From Patiria pectinifera (Eukaryota > Echinodermata > Asteroidea > Valvatida > Asterinidae), in the NCBI GenBank assembly GCA_029964075.1, contig CM057150.1:3883717-3947716 (forward strand): a stretch of DNA of 64,000 bases, read 5' to 3'. A model generated the notes under the pieces. That model was not told the origin of the DNA. It saw nothing but the letters and a program-made list of their open reading frames with translations, and searched no databases. Shown piece after piece: positions 52,681 through 64,000 of this stretch; the stretch's first letter is position 1; the number at the start of each line of letters is the position of its first letter. Position numbers and translations under genes: made by a program.

Positions 52681-55535
52681 GTGAGTTATTTTTACCTGTC
52701 AATGGAAGTTATCATGGGTGTACATGCCATTTAAATGTAGGCATATAGATACATGCCATTTGGTGGCTGCGTCTGTTTTGCTCCAGTTAATTTCTCAAGT
52801 AATCGCAATGGCATGTACTATTAATTGGTGTGATCCACACTACCCCGTAATCCCATGTATGGTGTTTTGCGCAAATCTCAATAATTTGATTAGACGAGGC
52901 GTTTGAGTCATGTTTGTATTATCATTGCCTATCAATTTGGCCCCTGGGGAGACGATCAGGTCCCCATCCTCACTTTCCATGTCGTCATATAACTTTATTT
53001 TCTAATTCAAATAGCTTGATCAAATCATCTGTGTCGGTGCGGTGTTAGTTTTAAAAAAAGGACAGAAAAGTGGAACTGCACCACGTCACTATTTGATTCC
53101 ATATCCAAAGAACCGTTAGATAAATGGAGCGCGTCAATGTTTTCAGTCACTGATGCATGTTATTTTGTTACCTACATATACAAGCCTTTTGTATCCAGTT
53201 CATTTTCATCTCAATCTAGTAAACTGCATTGAGAAATAAATCAAAGAGAACCAATACAGTACACATTTAATTGGTCACTCCAGTCAATCTGATCTGCACA
53301 ACCCAATTGCTAGTATTAGACAATATGCTGTAGGCCCTGTGTTTTTATGCTTTGGAGTCGCATTTGCATGCCGCTAAAATATATTACTTTCTTTCATTAT
53401 GTTATTGTCTATCCACTTGTACAGGGAGACATGATGGGTCCCCGTCCTTACTTTCCAATTCAAATATATTATATATTTCAATTCAAATAAGTGATAAAAT
53501 CATCTGAAAACACTCTGTCAGTGCGGTGTTAGTGGTAAATTATTAATACATCAGCATGTTTATCGATCTCATGGATAATGAAAAAATGCCTTTCAACCCT
53601 AACCTTTACGCCCACCTCATCTTTTTCCGCGATAGCCTTATTTTTTTTTTTTTATTTCCAGCCTGAGCTGTTATGACTTTTTAGCCTCGACCGTGCGCAT
53701 CTTTTGACACAAACAACCATAATAAATTGATCACGGACCACAAACATTTTCCGGCGCTGCGCTTAACGACATATTTTCACCACCATTATGTCCGTTGGGT
53801 CGGTTACGTCCGACAACAGATTTTGACGAGCGACGGCCGATTATGTCCGACAGCCGATTATGTCCGACCCATTGTGTCCGACGTCAAATTATGTCCGACC
53901 CATTGTGTCCGACGGCCGATTATGTCCAACCAATTATGTTCGACGGCCGATTATGTCCGACCCATTATGTCCGACGGCCGATTATGTGCGACCCATTATG
54001 TCCGGCGGCGATTATGTCCGACCCATTGTCCGACCTGCTGATTATGTCAGACCCATTGTGTCCGACGGCCGAATATTCGGACCCATTATGTCCGACGTCC
54101 AATTATGTCGAACCATTGTGTCGTCCTGATTCCGATAAGTGCTGCAATTGTACTCCAGTGTGGCAATTGAACTCTCTGAAGAGATTCCTTCACAGAGTGC
54201 AAAACATAATGACATTGAAAAGTCACTGGTGAGAGTAATTAGAGCCCAAAATAGAGGATGAAATAAATCAGATTTCATAGGACGCCAAAATATTATGACA
54301 GCAAACTTTCAGAGCTTACTGACAAAATTGGGTCAGAGAAAATCAGTTCCTGGTATCCAATTCTGTTCAAGTCCAATCTCACTTTAAAGAGTGAGTGCTT
54401 CTTTTAACATATGGCCGCATTGTCACTGCAGGGTAAGGATAAGATTTGTCTTCTACATAATCAGCAATGTAGACCTACAGGCAAATAGACAAAATCCTCA
54501 ATCGGCAGACACAATTGGTCGGACAAAATCAACCGTCGGACACAACTGGTCGGACATAATCGGCCGTCGGACACAATGGGTCAGACATAATCAGCTGTAG
54601 GACACAATGGGTCGGACACAATCGGCCGTTGGACACAATGGGTGGGACATAATCGTCCGTTTGACACAATGGGTGGGACATAATCGGACGTCGGACACAA
54701 TGGGTCGGACATAATCAGCTGTAGGACCTAATGGGTCGGACATAATCGGCCATTGCTCGTCAAACGTAATGGACCAAACGGACATAATGGTCGTGAACAG
54801 ACGTGTACGCAGAGCACAATTGCCATTCGTACATATAAATAATTAATTAGCCATAATTCAAAAATTCTTTGACCTATAGTCGTAACATTTCTTGGGTGTG
54901 TTTATGATGAGTTGTTCTATGCATGTGCCGAGTTTCAAATTTGTTCGTCACTCGATGGCCGAGATCTTAGGGGCCCCGGCTGAGATGGTCAAAATAACCC
55001 GGCCCTTTTAAGCACCCCGTCCCCACCTAATAAAAGGGCATGAACACTAGACAGCACCCAAGTTACTTTTCAATTTGGACTTTACTGTAAACATATCCAC
55101 TGATTGAAGAAGTATCTATATGAGTAGAGAGCGCCACCTGGTGTCAGAAGATGTCACCAAACAAAAATTCGACACCCCACCCCCCTCCAAAAAAACCTCC
55201 CTATACTGATGAAAATGATGTACGTAAATAATTCAGCGACGGTACTGAACTTTAATGACATGCACATTTTATGACCACCATTGTATTGGAGAAACAAAAT
55301 GTTTTTATCAAAAACCCTCTAATAATAATATTATGCGCTCTCTTATTTTCACTTTTTATGTGCGTTTTACATTGCTCAGAGTGAATTGAACATTATTTGC
55401 TCAGAACCCCCTGACTCTCAATCAGAAATACATGTAATAATTTATGGTAATTAATTTATATAAACATGACAATAGTGATTGATTATTTAGTTTTTCACCT
55501 GAATGATCTTATTAAATATTATTTTTCATTTTCAG
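52681..55535 (+). other. Intron of the TRIM pseudogene
   Basis: Collinear with the D1 intron at both ends but without the nested composite and the 8533-9157 foldback. It holds the private foldback element at 53782-54791. Confidence 0.7.
53782..54791. mobile_element. Foldback element with tandem-repeat arms (D2 only)
   Basis: The ends are inverted (ACCATTATGTCCGTT on the left; GGACATAATGGT on the right). The left arm to about 54130 is a tandem array of about 16-32 bp words such as GATTATGTCCGACCCATTGT and GTCCGACGGCC. The right arm (about 54490-54791) has the same words inverted (GGTCGGACATAATCGGCC). A spacer of about 360 nt separates them. Frames through the arms give PTADYVRPIVS-type repeats, which I regard as non-coding. 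No target duplication was recognised. Confidence 0.85.
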
Positions 55536-56162
55536 ATGATGTCGTTGCTGTATCGAATCAGTGGGTGTGTGCTCCCACCACCAGCAAGATGATGGTTTAC
55601 CATAGAGACACCAAGCCAGCACGTGATTTTAGCACACTACAGGAAAGTGAGGTTGGCAAGACAGACGTGGTGCTCATGAGCGTAGCTGTCATGCCGAATG
55701 GTAACATAATAGTGGGTGATCTGAAGAGGAAGGGGTGTTGACTGAGCTCGATCTTAAGAATGGTAAGACCCTACACACCATGACAGTTAAGGTACAACCT
55801 CACTTCTTGGCTGTACTGAGCAATGGTTGGATTGCGATCAGTGGAGGTGTAGATGGACTAGTAGAGATAGTGGAAGTTTCTAATGGCAACGCTGTTACAA
55901 TTGCCACTATCCAACCAACCGATGACGGTAAACCAGTGAAATACTGCATGGGTATATGCAGCAACAGCTCAGGTATTTACATTGCAGTCTCCGCCTCGAG
56001 CTCGAAATCAGCGGTCACATACATCACTTTGACTGCGAAGGTCAGTTTGTCAGCTGTGTTGCCCAGGGGCTGTACGACCCCCAAGGAATCACATTTACAG
56101 CTGATGGGCAGCAGCTGGCAGTGGTTGACGTCAAGCTGTCAAGATCTATCACACAGGTGTAA
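55536..56162 (+). pseudogene. TRIM-type gene copy in D2, propeller exon, frameshifted
   Basis: The acceptor CATTTTCAG and opening DDVVAVSNQWVCA match D1. An extra base near 55733 and a further shift near 56010 move the frame; the terminal segment (DPQGITFTADGQQLAVVD) is readable only in a third frame and ends at TAA 56160-56162. Consistent with the disrupted first exon. Confidence 0.85.
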
Positions 56163-58650
56163 TGCCAACGATGTCATCCAGCATAAACCGTCTTGCCACA
56201 CCCGAGTCTGTCATCGAGAACTGGAAATTTAAGTCAATATCCCAACGATTGACTAAATTTCCTGCTGTGGATAGGCCTATATTACGTTAAAATTATTTGG
56301 ATTAAAAATGTATCTGTCTTTGAAGTGAATGACTGCGATGTCATTGGAGAGCTGGGTAGTGGCATAACAGTCTGCAATGAACCTGAAAATACGTATATTA
56401 AAAATAATGATTAGCGCAATTTGTAGTTGATCCACAACATTCCATGACCCACTCTCAAAACTCTCTGAACATCAATTTGCAATAAAAATTGACAAGTAGC
56501 GTTTAACTGGAAATTCTATCAGTTGTTTAAAGGTAAAAATATCGTTGATAAATTTTCTTTCAGTGGTTTGTTATGACTGGAACTATTTCTATGTCTGTCA
56601 GTTATTTTGAAAGTATTTTGGCGAATAAGATAATAATTACATAAAAATAAATACACTTTGGATGTGTGGGTAAAACGACAGAAGCCACATATGTATATAA
56701 GTTAAAATCATGTAACATTTTTATTTTAGTTATTTAATCAAACAGTAATTAACCTAAATGTTAAACTTAGAATGGTGCAGAATTATACTTGTGCTACATA
56801 ACAGCCGTTATTTTAAAAGCAGTGAACCGAATCTGATGGAAATTTTACAGGAAATAGTTCAATAAACATGGCTTCACAATTATGTAAGAATAGTAGAAAT
56901 AACTTTCTTATTTTATTCTGCTATGTTCCCTAAGAGGTATTTTTTTGGGACACCCTGTATATAGTTGACAGTAATCATGCATTTTGCTTGTAACATTCAG
57001 AGGAAAACTTAATGTGAGATGTAAATGATTTAATGTAAAGTATATTTAAAGGGACCAAAAGGAGATGATGCCTGATGACCCATCTTTAACTTTTAAAAGC
57101 AAGAAGAAAAAGAAGAAAACACGTACTATAGACGCTGCACTATTAAAAACAACATGATTTTGTCAAAAAAGTCCTATCAGGTAGCCTTGGCCTTCTTGGA
57201 AGAAATAAATATTGTAATAATTGAAATGTAATAGTAATGCCAAAGCCTTTAAGAGGACATGACATGAATTGTATAGTTGGGAACTTATGTTTGTGCAATT
57301 TTCCACTCTTCAATGTATATAAAACTATTTGACGTTACTTTATTGAAAAATTGCACATCTTTAAGACTTGGTAATGGCGAAATGAAAATTGAAAATATGA
57401 TTGAATTGAATACAAAGGTGCATTTTCAAGGACGCATAAAAAATACATCGCATGATCCCTTCAATGTACAGTTGCAATTCCTGTATGTAGAGTCACGTTG
57501 TCCACCTATGTGGAATTATTTACTCATTTCTGTCACCAGTTCATGCCCTTGATTTGAAAAAATAATATACTGGCATGTACATACAGCTAGCTTACATGTG
57601 TATTTCTACATTACCTAAAATAATTCAACAAGTTTATATCCAGACTCTAATAAATCGTAATACTTAAATTATTCGTTATTATTACATGAATATTCGGTAG
57701 AATCTGTTGTAAAGAAAATGCTGTTTATATTCATTACATTTGGAAAACCGATGCACTTAAATAACGTTTAATGAGGTCAAATGCGTAATCTATAGAACTT
57801 GATTATAAAACTGGTTGTTATATCAAGCTAAATACATGAATATTCCATGGAGAAAATTGTTTATGCAGAAAACGTTATTTACATTCATTACATATTACTT
57901 TAAAAAAAAACTATATTTAACAACGTTGAATGAGGTCAAAATGCGTCAACTATAAAACTTGGTTACTAAACTGGTTGTTACATTGAGCTAAATTATGATT
58001 ATAACAATAACAGCCAAATCACTATTAGAGGGCGAATTTTGTCTTTACTAGCGGGATTCAAAAACTTAAAATATTCGTTATTACTACCTGTATATTCAGT
58101 AAGCTTTGTGTATATAAGAAAGCAAATCTGTCCATTGACAGCCACTGCGTTTATTAACCTATCTTGACAGTGATTGCTTTTTCCTTGTTATTTTGCTATG
58201 GCTTACATCAAAATCATAGTTTGCAGAACATGTCCAGTTTACATTCGTTACATTATTAATTTGGAAAGCTTTTAAAGACTCAAACTGCATGTTTGGCGAC
58301 ACTTTTATCTGTTACAAAATTGTATTTCTAATGTTTTTTTAAAGTTTTGTTTTTTTAATTATTAAAGTGGAGTTACCATTTGATCTGCCAAACACTAAGG
58401 GCAGAAACGATTAAGTACTTCAGATCCTAACTGTGACCTCACGAGCACCTTTAGATTGAGAAGACTGCTATCAGCACCGGCAAGTCCGACATACGCGTTA
58501 CATTGTGTCAAACCAGACTTGTGTGTATGAACAAAACCTTTAAACGTGTTGCCAGTATTTTGTTTGGTACACTGCTATAAACAATTTTATGTAATTAAAA
58601 CAACATCAAGAACACTATTCTTGTCTCCATTCCTAGAAATATTTTCAATG
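56163..58650 (+). other. 3' flank of the TRIM pseudogene
   Basis: Collinear with 10306-12368, including the tandem pair at 57684-57987. It has a GGACACCCTGTAT phrase near 56948, resembling the end of the CAGGGTG family. No gene. Confidence 0.6.
57684..57987. repeat. Tandem pair, about 150-bp unit (D2)
   Basis: D2 counterpart of 11419-11708; ACATGAATATTC starts both units. Confidence 0.75.
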
Positions 58651-59445
58651 CAGGGTGTATCAAAAAGAAGTGTACTAAGAAAAATCCCTAAAATGACAAT
58701 TTTAATATTTGTGCAATATCGCTCCATACTTACACAGGTAGATAAACCTGTCAGTCTTTAAATGACACCATGATCATGTTGCCAATTTTCATACATGACT
58801 GATCAGGGCTACAACAAATATATTTGCAAACTTTGTGAAAAACGGCTTGCGCACATAAATGTGGTGTTTTTGACTGTATCAAAGACAATAAGAGACCAGT
58901 CCAACATGTGCCTTTTTTAAATCAACGTTTACTGTGGAAAATTTAATAACAGATTAATGTTCAACATGACCACCATTCCATTGGTACAGACTTCTGCCCT
59001 CCTCATGTCATTTACGACACGCCTGACCATTCCTCTGTCCTGGGTGATGGCAGTTACCAGGAAAGATCTTTGTTGCGGTGTGCACTGAGGTCTAACCATC
59101 TTGTTCGAGACAGTCAGTTCTACGGCAAGAATGAGTGAGAGGGCACAAACAAACAAAACCTACGGATATGTATTCAATTTACAGCCATAATTTTTTACAG
59201 GGCTTTGTTATTAAAAAGGCACATGTTGGATTGCCTCTTATTGCCTTTGATCGAATTAAAAACATCGAATTAGTGTTAGCTGTTTCTCACAGAGTTTACA
59301 AATGTAGCCCCTGATCAGTCATGCATAAAGCGCCAAGTGTCAGTTAAAGCTTGACAGGTTTATTTACCCATGTATGGAGCGATATTCTATAAAAAAAAAA
59401 AAAAATTAGCGGCATTTTTCTGGAGTCCATACCTCTTGGGCTAAC
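58651..59445. mobile_element. CAGGGTGTATC foldback element, D2 copy
   Basis: Matches 12369-13060 but is longer in the middle. On the minus strand an open frame (58929-59156) reads RPQCTPQQRSFLVTAITQD, which has the look of a helix-turn-helix transposase N-terminus. The D1 copy lacks most of this stretch. Transposase origin is a guess. Confidence 0.65.
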
Positions 59446-59659
59446 AAATTGGGTCAAAAAAAAAAAAAATTCAATAAATGACAAACGTTACATTACCTTC
59501 TTAGTTTCATAATAGAACCCATCACAGCAATAACCTCTACTACATATTGACTTAAAATCAGCAGTACTCGTACTCATACCCGTTTATGTGCTCGGACTGG
59601 TACTCGCAAGAAACATTTGCCAGTAAGTACAGGGACGCACGTGTGTTTACAGGAACGGA

Positions 59660-59922
59660 GTGCCCATCTCTCTTACGAAGCGATTGGGCCACACTCAATG
59701 TAATGCTGCTGTGGAGGCATCGCCACACCTCCTCCACAGCGAGTCTGTTACCTTCCCAGCTTTGAATAATATCGGTACACATTTAACACCTGGGTTGAGA
59801 GGAGTAATTGAGGTAAAGGCCCTTACTCAAGGGCACAACACGCATGGCCGGCGGGGCTCGAACCTACAATACCACAATCACGGGGCATGTATGTGCGCTA
59901 TCGTTAGATCACACGTACCCTG
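59660..59922 (-). mobile_element. tRNA-derived SINE with Deu-like tail, D2 copy
   Basis: Counterpart of 13270-13530, with the B-box match at 59855-59864 (minus strand GGTTCGAGCC). Two extra bases in a GCTGCTG run distinguish it. Confidence 0.6.
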
Positions 59923-59930
59923 CAAGAAAC

Positions 59931-60290
59931 CAGTGGCGTATGGGAGGGCGCGAGAGGGCGCACGGGGGCACTTTGCCCCTCCTCCCCGGCGGATTTTTGC
60001 AAGATAAATGTTTGCTGTAACTATTTGCATTAACGGTTAGCTAGTTATGATGTGAACCCCCAAAAGCCAGTTCTAAACCCATTACGATGCGCCGTGAAAA
60101 TCGGCATATATTTTCCAGTATGCTTAACTAAAATGGCCAGTTTTGAAGAGCCCCCATTTGAAAGACAGGCTCCCACCCGCTTTTTGATTTGACGGAGGGC
60201 AAGTGTGCGGAGAAAAATTATATCAACATTTCGGCGCGGATGTACGGTTTAATACCGCCCCTCCCCCAGCAAAAGCTGGATACGCTACTG
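59931..60290. mobile_element. hAT-like MITE, D2 copy
   Basis: CAGTGGCGTA to TACGCTACTG with CAAGAAAC and TAAGAAAC flanks, as in D1, with shorter G and C runs. Confidence 0.8.
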
Positions 60291-60684
60291 TAAGAAACAT
60301 TTACCAGTATTGTGGCAAAAGTACTCTTACTTGTGCTAATGGATATAACCCCTACTGGAGTACCTGTACGAAAGAACTAATTTTCTACTGTTTTGGGAGC
60401 TCACATAATTTGTCCTAACTGCTTCGTGTGTGCCTCAAATGCATATTTGTGTTGGTTATTGTGTTCCCGGGAATCTCGGGAATCTTTTGAGATATCTAGG
60501 GGGAATGAGTAAGGTAACAATAGTCTATAGTGTATAGGTATAGAGACACTCTTAAAACTGTATGCATGCTCGTATGGAAAAGTACTTGTTCTCATGGATT
60601 TAGTACTGAGTTAGACCTGTATTTATTGAAATTGACTTCTGGACTACGATGAATACGCAACCTCCCTCAATGAAACCATCGCTA

Positions 60685-60692
60685 GTATTCAC
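60685..60692. other. Empty site for the D1 hAT insertion
   Basis: A single GTATTCAC where D1 has two copies flanking 991 bp. Confidence 0.9.
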
Positions 60693-60738
60693 AAACTGTT
60701 TATGTTGTTAATACTCAGAGTCTATACAAATACATATA

Positions 60739-61352
60739 CAGGGTGTTTCAATAAAAGAAACCCAAATTTGAAGAACCAGTATGGACAGACTAAATGCTTA
60801 CTGGCTATAAAACTGGTATCATCTGAAAGCGTAATCTCTATGCTTTTCAATGATACCTTGTTTACATTTCCAGGGTCATATCACTCAGCGCCACCGTCAT
60901 GAGATTTTGATGCAAAATTGCAGTTGGTTCACTTTCATGTCAAACACAATAGGCACGGTGTGCATGAGAATAAGTATTCAAGAAGAAGACGTGAGTGCAT
61001 AATAAGAAACCCAAAAAAAAAAAAAAAAAAGTTGGGTTGGTTTCAAAACTGGATTTTGACTAAACCATGTACGTTCAAAGCAGTGTGCCACTTTCCTGAG
61101 GATTAACATTCAAGCCATTTCACAGACATTTCCGTAACAAAAGGCACACCGTGCCCAGTGGTTTTTTTTATGAAAGTGAACTAACTGCGTTTTTGCATCC
61201 AGTTTTCAAGACAATGATGATCACTCAGAAAACCTAAACATGGTATCATTGAAAAGCACAGAGATAACGCTTTCAGATGATACCAGTTTTATAGCCTTTG
61301 AACATATCGTCTGTCCATAATCGTTCTTTGAAGTTGGGTTTGAAACACCCTG
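60739..61352. mobile_element. CAGGGTGTTTC foldback element, D2 copy
   Basis: Counterpart of 15297-15921 with the same inverted arms; the right end reads TTTGAAACACCCTG. Confidence 0.8.
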
Positions 61353-64000
61353 CATGTTAGTCTCTCACCTATTTTAATGTTAGTCTCTCACGAATTTAAA
61401 CTTTGTCATATCGTTGAGTGCTTTAAGGTGGGATATATTAGGATGCATTCGTGTGCGTGTGGTCTGTTGGTGACTCTGTCACGCCCCCAACGACACTCAT
61501 GAGTGTACTGTGCACTTTGTGCTTTACTTTAGAAATGTAAGTCAAATGAACTTGGTACCCCGACTGACTATGCAATCATGGACTGATATTTTGCAATCAG
61601 CAGCAAACGTTTGGCGGCATTATCCAGAACTGCCCAGTCCTGTTCACTTCGTCGTCGGACCAGACACTGAATTTCTCTTGATTTTGTCAGACGCATCCAT
61701 CTGTGCAAAGGTAAGGATTGTGAAACATTGTCGACATTACAACGTTTTGACATATGATAACCCTGCTATTAACATAGTTTACATAAAAATATATTAGATT
61801 TTAATGTAATATATGAAAGTTTGCATTGTGAAGTGACCAATCTCTTGTGATGTTCTGGATAGAACCAGCAGAAACTGTTCCTTGTTTTCTTTGAGTGGCA
61901 TAAAGCATTATGGCGTAAGCCGTGTTCAAATGGACTTTGGTGGTTAAACCAACGGAGATAGTTTTCAGCTTAAGAGTTATTTCGTAAATACTTCATATAA
62001 GTGTCCACGCTCAAAAATCGAGTAACCACAACAGACTTTTAATCCGATATGCTGCCCGGCCATTATGTGTTTTGGCCATTTTTCGGCAATTTGGAGGTTA
62101 ATTTTGCGTTATTTTCAAAGGTCATCAATGTCAAACTGCAAAGTAATATCACAAAAGTAACTATATCACGACAAAGTATCATCCTTACCCTTACAAGAAA
62201 AATAAAAACACTTGAAAAATCTCCTTTATATTACTTTTAGCCCTATAATACAGCATGTTTTTACAACTAGCAAAATTGCATTGTTTACCCTATATTTTAT
62301 CCCTCCAAAATGGCACTTGCCAGGGCACTCAGAATAATTTCCTTCGGCTGTGGTTAGTTCAGACATTGGTCTTTCATATCTGGTGAGAAAACTTTAGGTT
62401 ATTGTATAGCCTTCGTCCAGTAGCGCTCCAAAAAATGGTAAATTTCACAAAATCTTAAAAAGTGTATTTTCAGTGTTTTCCTTCGTTTTGGGAAATAAAC
62501 TTGTATAATTGGTATTGTTCATGAATCTGGCACATTTTCACAAACAAAATCAGACTGTTATCTTTCTTAGACCATTGGATGAATAGTGGGTAGTGTATTT
62601 CCCACACCGGCTAGGCCCCGCCCACTCCCCTGTGCCACCGAATTTTGAACGTGTATGTTGTATAACGAAACAAATGTAAATAAATAATATGCAAGTGAAC
62701 ACTTTAGAAATAACATAGAGTTCCTTTCACAGCCTCCCTTCTTCCACCCCCGGGCATTGTTGGGGTTGAGGGTGGGGTGCAGGTGTGACCACCCACCAAT
62801 AACTTAGCATTGTCGGTATAATCATTGTCACATGGGCAAACTCATGTGAGTGCAAGCTGCAATGAATAATAATGGCCATATCCATTGTTCTCTGATTGAA
62901 GTGCGCCATTATTCAAATGATGTCCAGTCCTCCTCCCAGCTAGGCCCCGCCCCTTCCTTTGCCACCAAATTCAGATTTTGATTTCTGCATGTATTTGCCT
63001 AAATTAAATTGTAAATACTAGATATCAATTTGAAAGTGAAATTTTTACGATCTACACCAACAGCTGTCGCACAGATAGCTCCTTCCCTGCCACCCCCACT
63101 CCACAAGCTCAAAGAGTACTCGTCCGCCTCCCCAACAAGTCATTAAGTACAATTTTGTTGAGTTTACATACATGCATATGGCCTTAGTCAGAATTATGTA
63201 AGGTGGCTTTTTGTACTAACACGGGGCATGATTGAAATATCAGAAAAGTGAGGAGGAGAAGGGGTGTGTATGTCGCAGGGGTGGGTGGAGGGTGGGAAGG
63301 GGTGATCTGGACACATGCATGTACATGTGGCCACATTTTTTTTTTTTATATTGCAAGCTACTTTGGAATTACAGTAAAAGGTGTGGTGAACAAAATGGCG
63401 TTTATTTTATAATTTTCAAAACAGAGGAAAGATCTGTCGAATTAGAGAGCAACTAACTCTTATTTGTTTATATTGAAATCACATGTACTTTAAAACAACG
63501 GATCTCTCCAGTGAAAGCTCCGAGAGATCAAGCAGCATCAATTGATTGCAATGAATTTCACTCTGACTTGACTTGGCTGTATGTAGTTAGGGTCTGGAAG
63601 TATTTTAGTGGAAGTGTCCTCCAAATTTGTATTTGGCACACTTGATCAACATCAGAAGTTTTGTTGGCACCAAATACCATGCACTAGCGCTACTATTACC
63701 ATGGCAACCGCTATGTGAAAGCTTCGGTGCTCACGAAGTATTATCCTATGACTGAAATTCATGGCTATATAATTAACAAATAATACATGCTCAGTATGTA
63801 ACGTGCACAATACCATTGGTGCGAGAAGCGCATGTAATTTTCACCTTCAATCTATACAATTTTGTTTATTTTTGATGTGCATTTTCTTATAGTTATTACA
63901 TGAAGAATTGCGATATTAAATAACATCACTACATTTGTGTATTATTTACTTTAGTTTTGCCTAAATTCAGGTTGAAAACCACACATTTTTGGAATAAAAT
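61353..64000 (+). repeat. Right part of D2, including module X copy 3
   Basis: Collinear with D1 15922-20270 minus the 895-bp and 726-bp D1-only blocks. Module X lies at about 61975-63065. A G-rich run near 63278 is shorter than in D1. No gene seen. Confidence 0.65.

Larger units (their letters stand above)
48691..64000 (+). repeat. Segmental duplication copy D2
   Basis: Second direct copy of the D1 block, running off the right edge of the window. It contains a decayed TRIM copy and lacks the D1-only DNA elements, so it acts as an empty-site reference. It carries its own private insertion, the foldback element at 53782-54791. Single-base and small indel differences from D1 are frequent, so the duplication is not very recent. 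Confidence 0.9.

Noticed and set aside
53860-54120. CRISPR-like regularly spaced repeats
   Set aside because: Repeats are variable, inverted in the second arm, without unique spacers, and the DNA is animal.
53727-54232. Frames with PTADYVRPIVSD-type peptide repeats
   Set aside because: Translations of the foldback element's minisatellite arms; frames overlap in all phases.

Overview
This window is metazoan nuclear DNA, not bacterial. It has GT-AG introns, long AT-rich non-coding stretches, tRNA-derived SINEs, many inverted-repeat DNA elements and two Ty3/Gypsy-type LTR retrotransposons. A RING / double B-box / NHL-like propeller gene and a Deu-type SINE tail suggest a marine deuterostome invertebrate (echinoderm, hemichordate or cephalochordate). 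I cannot resolve it further from sequence alone.

Layout. A segmental duplication dominates. Copy D1 (1 to about 20,270, already under way at base 1) is repeated in the same orientation as D2 (about 48,690 to the right edge). Each copy carries an upstream repeat unit, a short exon-like module, a TRIM-type first coding exon, an intron, a propeller exon and a long shared 3' tail. The D1 gene is open and its two exons join in phase (3350-4643 and 9689-10305, 636 codons). The D2 copy (51409-56162) is a frameshifted pseudogene. Between D1 and D2 (about 23.2-48.7 kb) lies a broken array of related upstream units (U units). Most contain an 71-86 nt module bounded by splice-like signals; six copies are seen in the window.

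Two retrotransposons split U units. Element 1 (27109-36732, minus strand) looks young and intact: 968-bp LTRs that are nearly identical, a GTAG target duplication, a tRNA-Leu-type primer site, and one uninterrupted 1910-codon Gag-Pol frame. A second 347-codon frame lies between pol and the 3' LTR and encodes two C2H2 zinc fingers. Element 2 (42528-47869, plus strand) is an older relative. It keeps gag, a protease and frameshifted remains of the same zinc-finger protein, but has no reverse transcriptase, RNase H or integrase. The shared downstream gene is the strongest candidate for something undescribed.

Because D2 is a natural empty-site control, several DNA elements present only in D1 can be delimited: a 721-bp element with a 9-bp duplication, a nested composite with a 420-bp tandem array, a 991-bp hAT-like element with an 8-bp duplication, and a 726-bp element with 4-bp duplications and two internal perfect-type palindromes. 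D2 has its own roughly 1-kb foldback element whose arms are tandem repeats. Apart from the TRIM gene and the retroelement genes I see no convincing protein-coding gene; most other open frames are chance or repeat artefacts.
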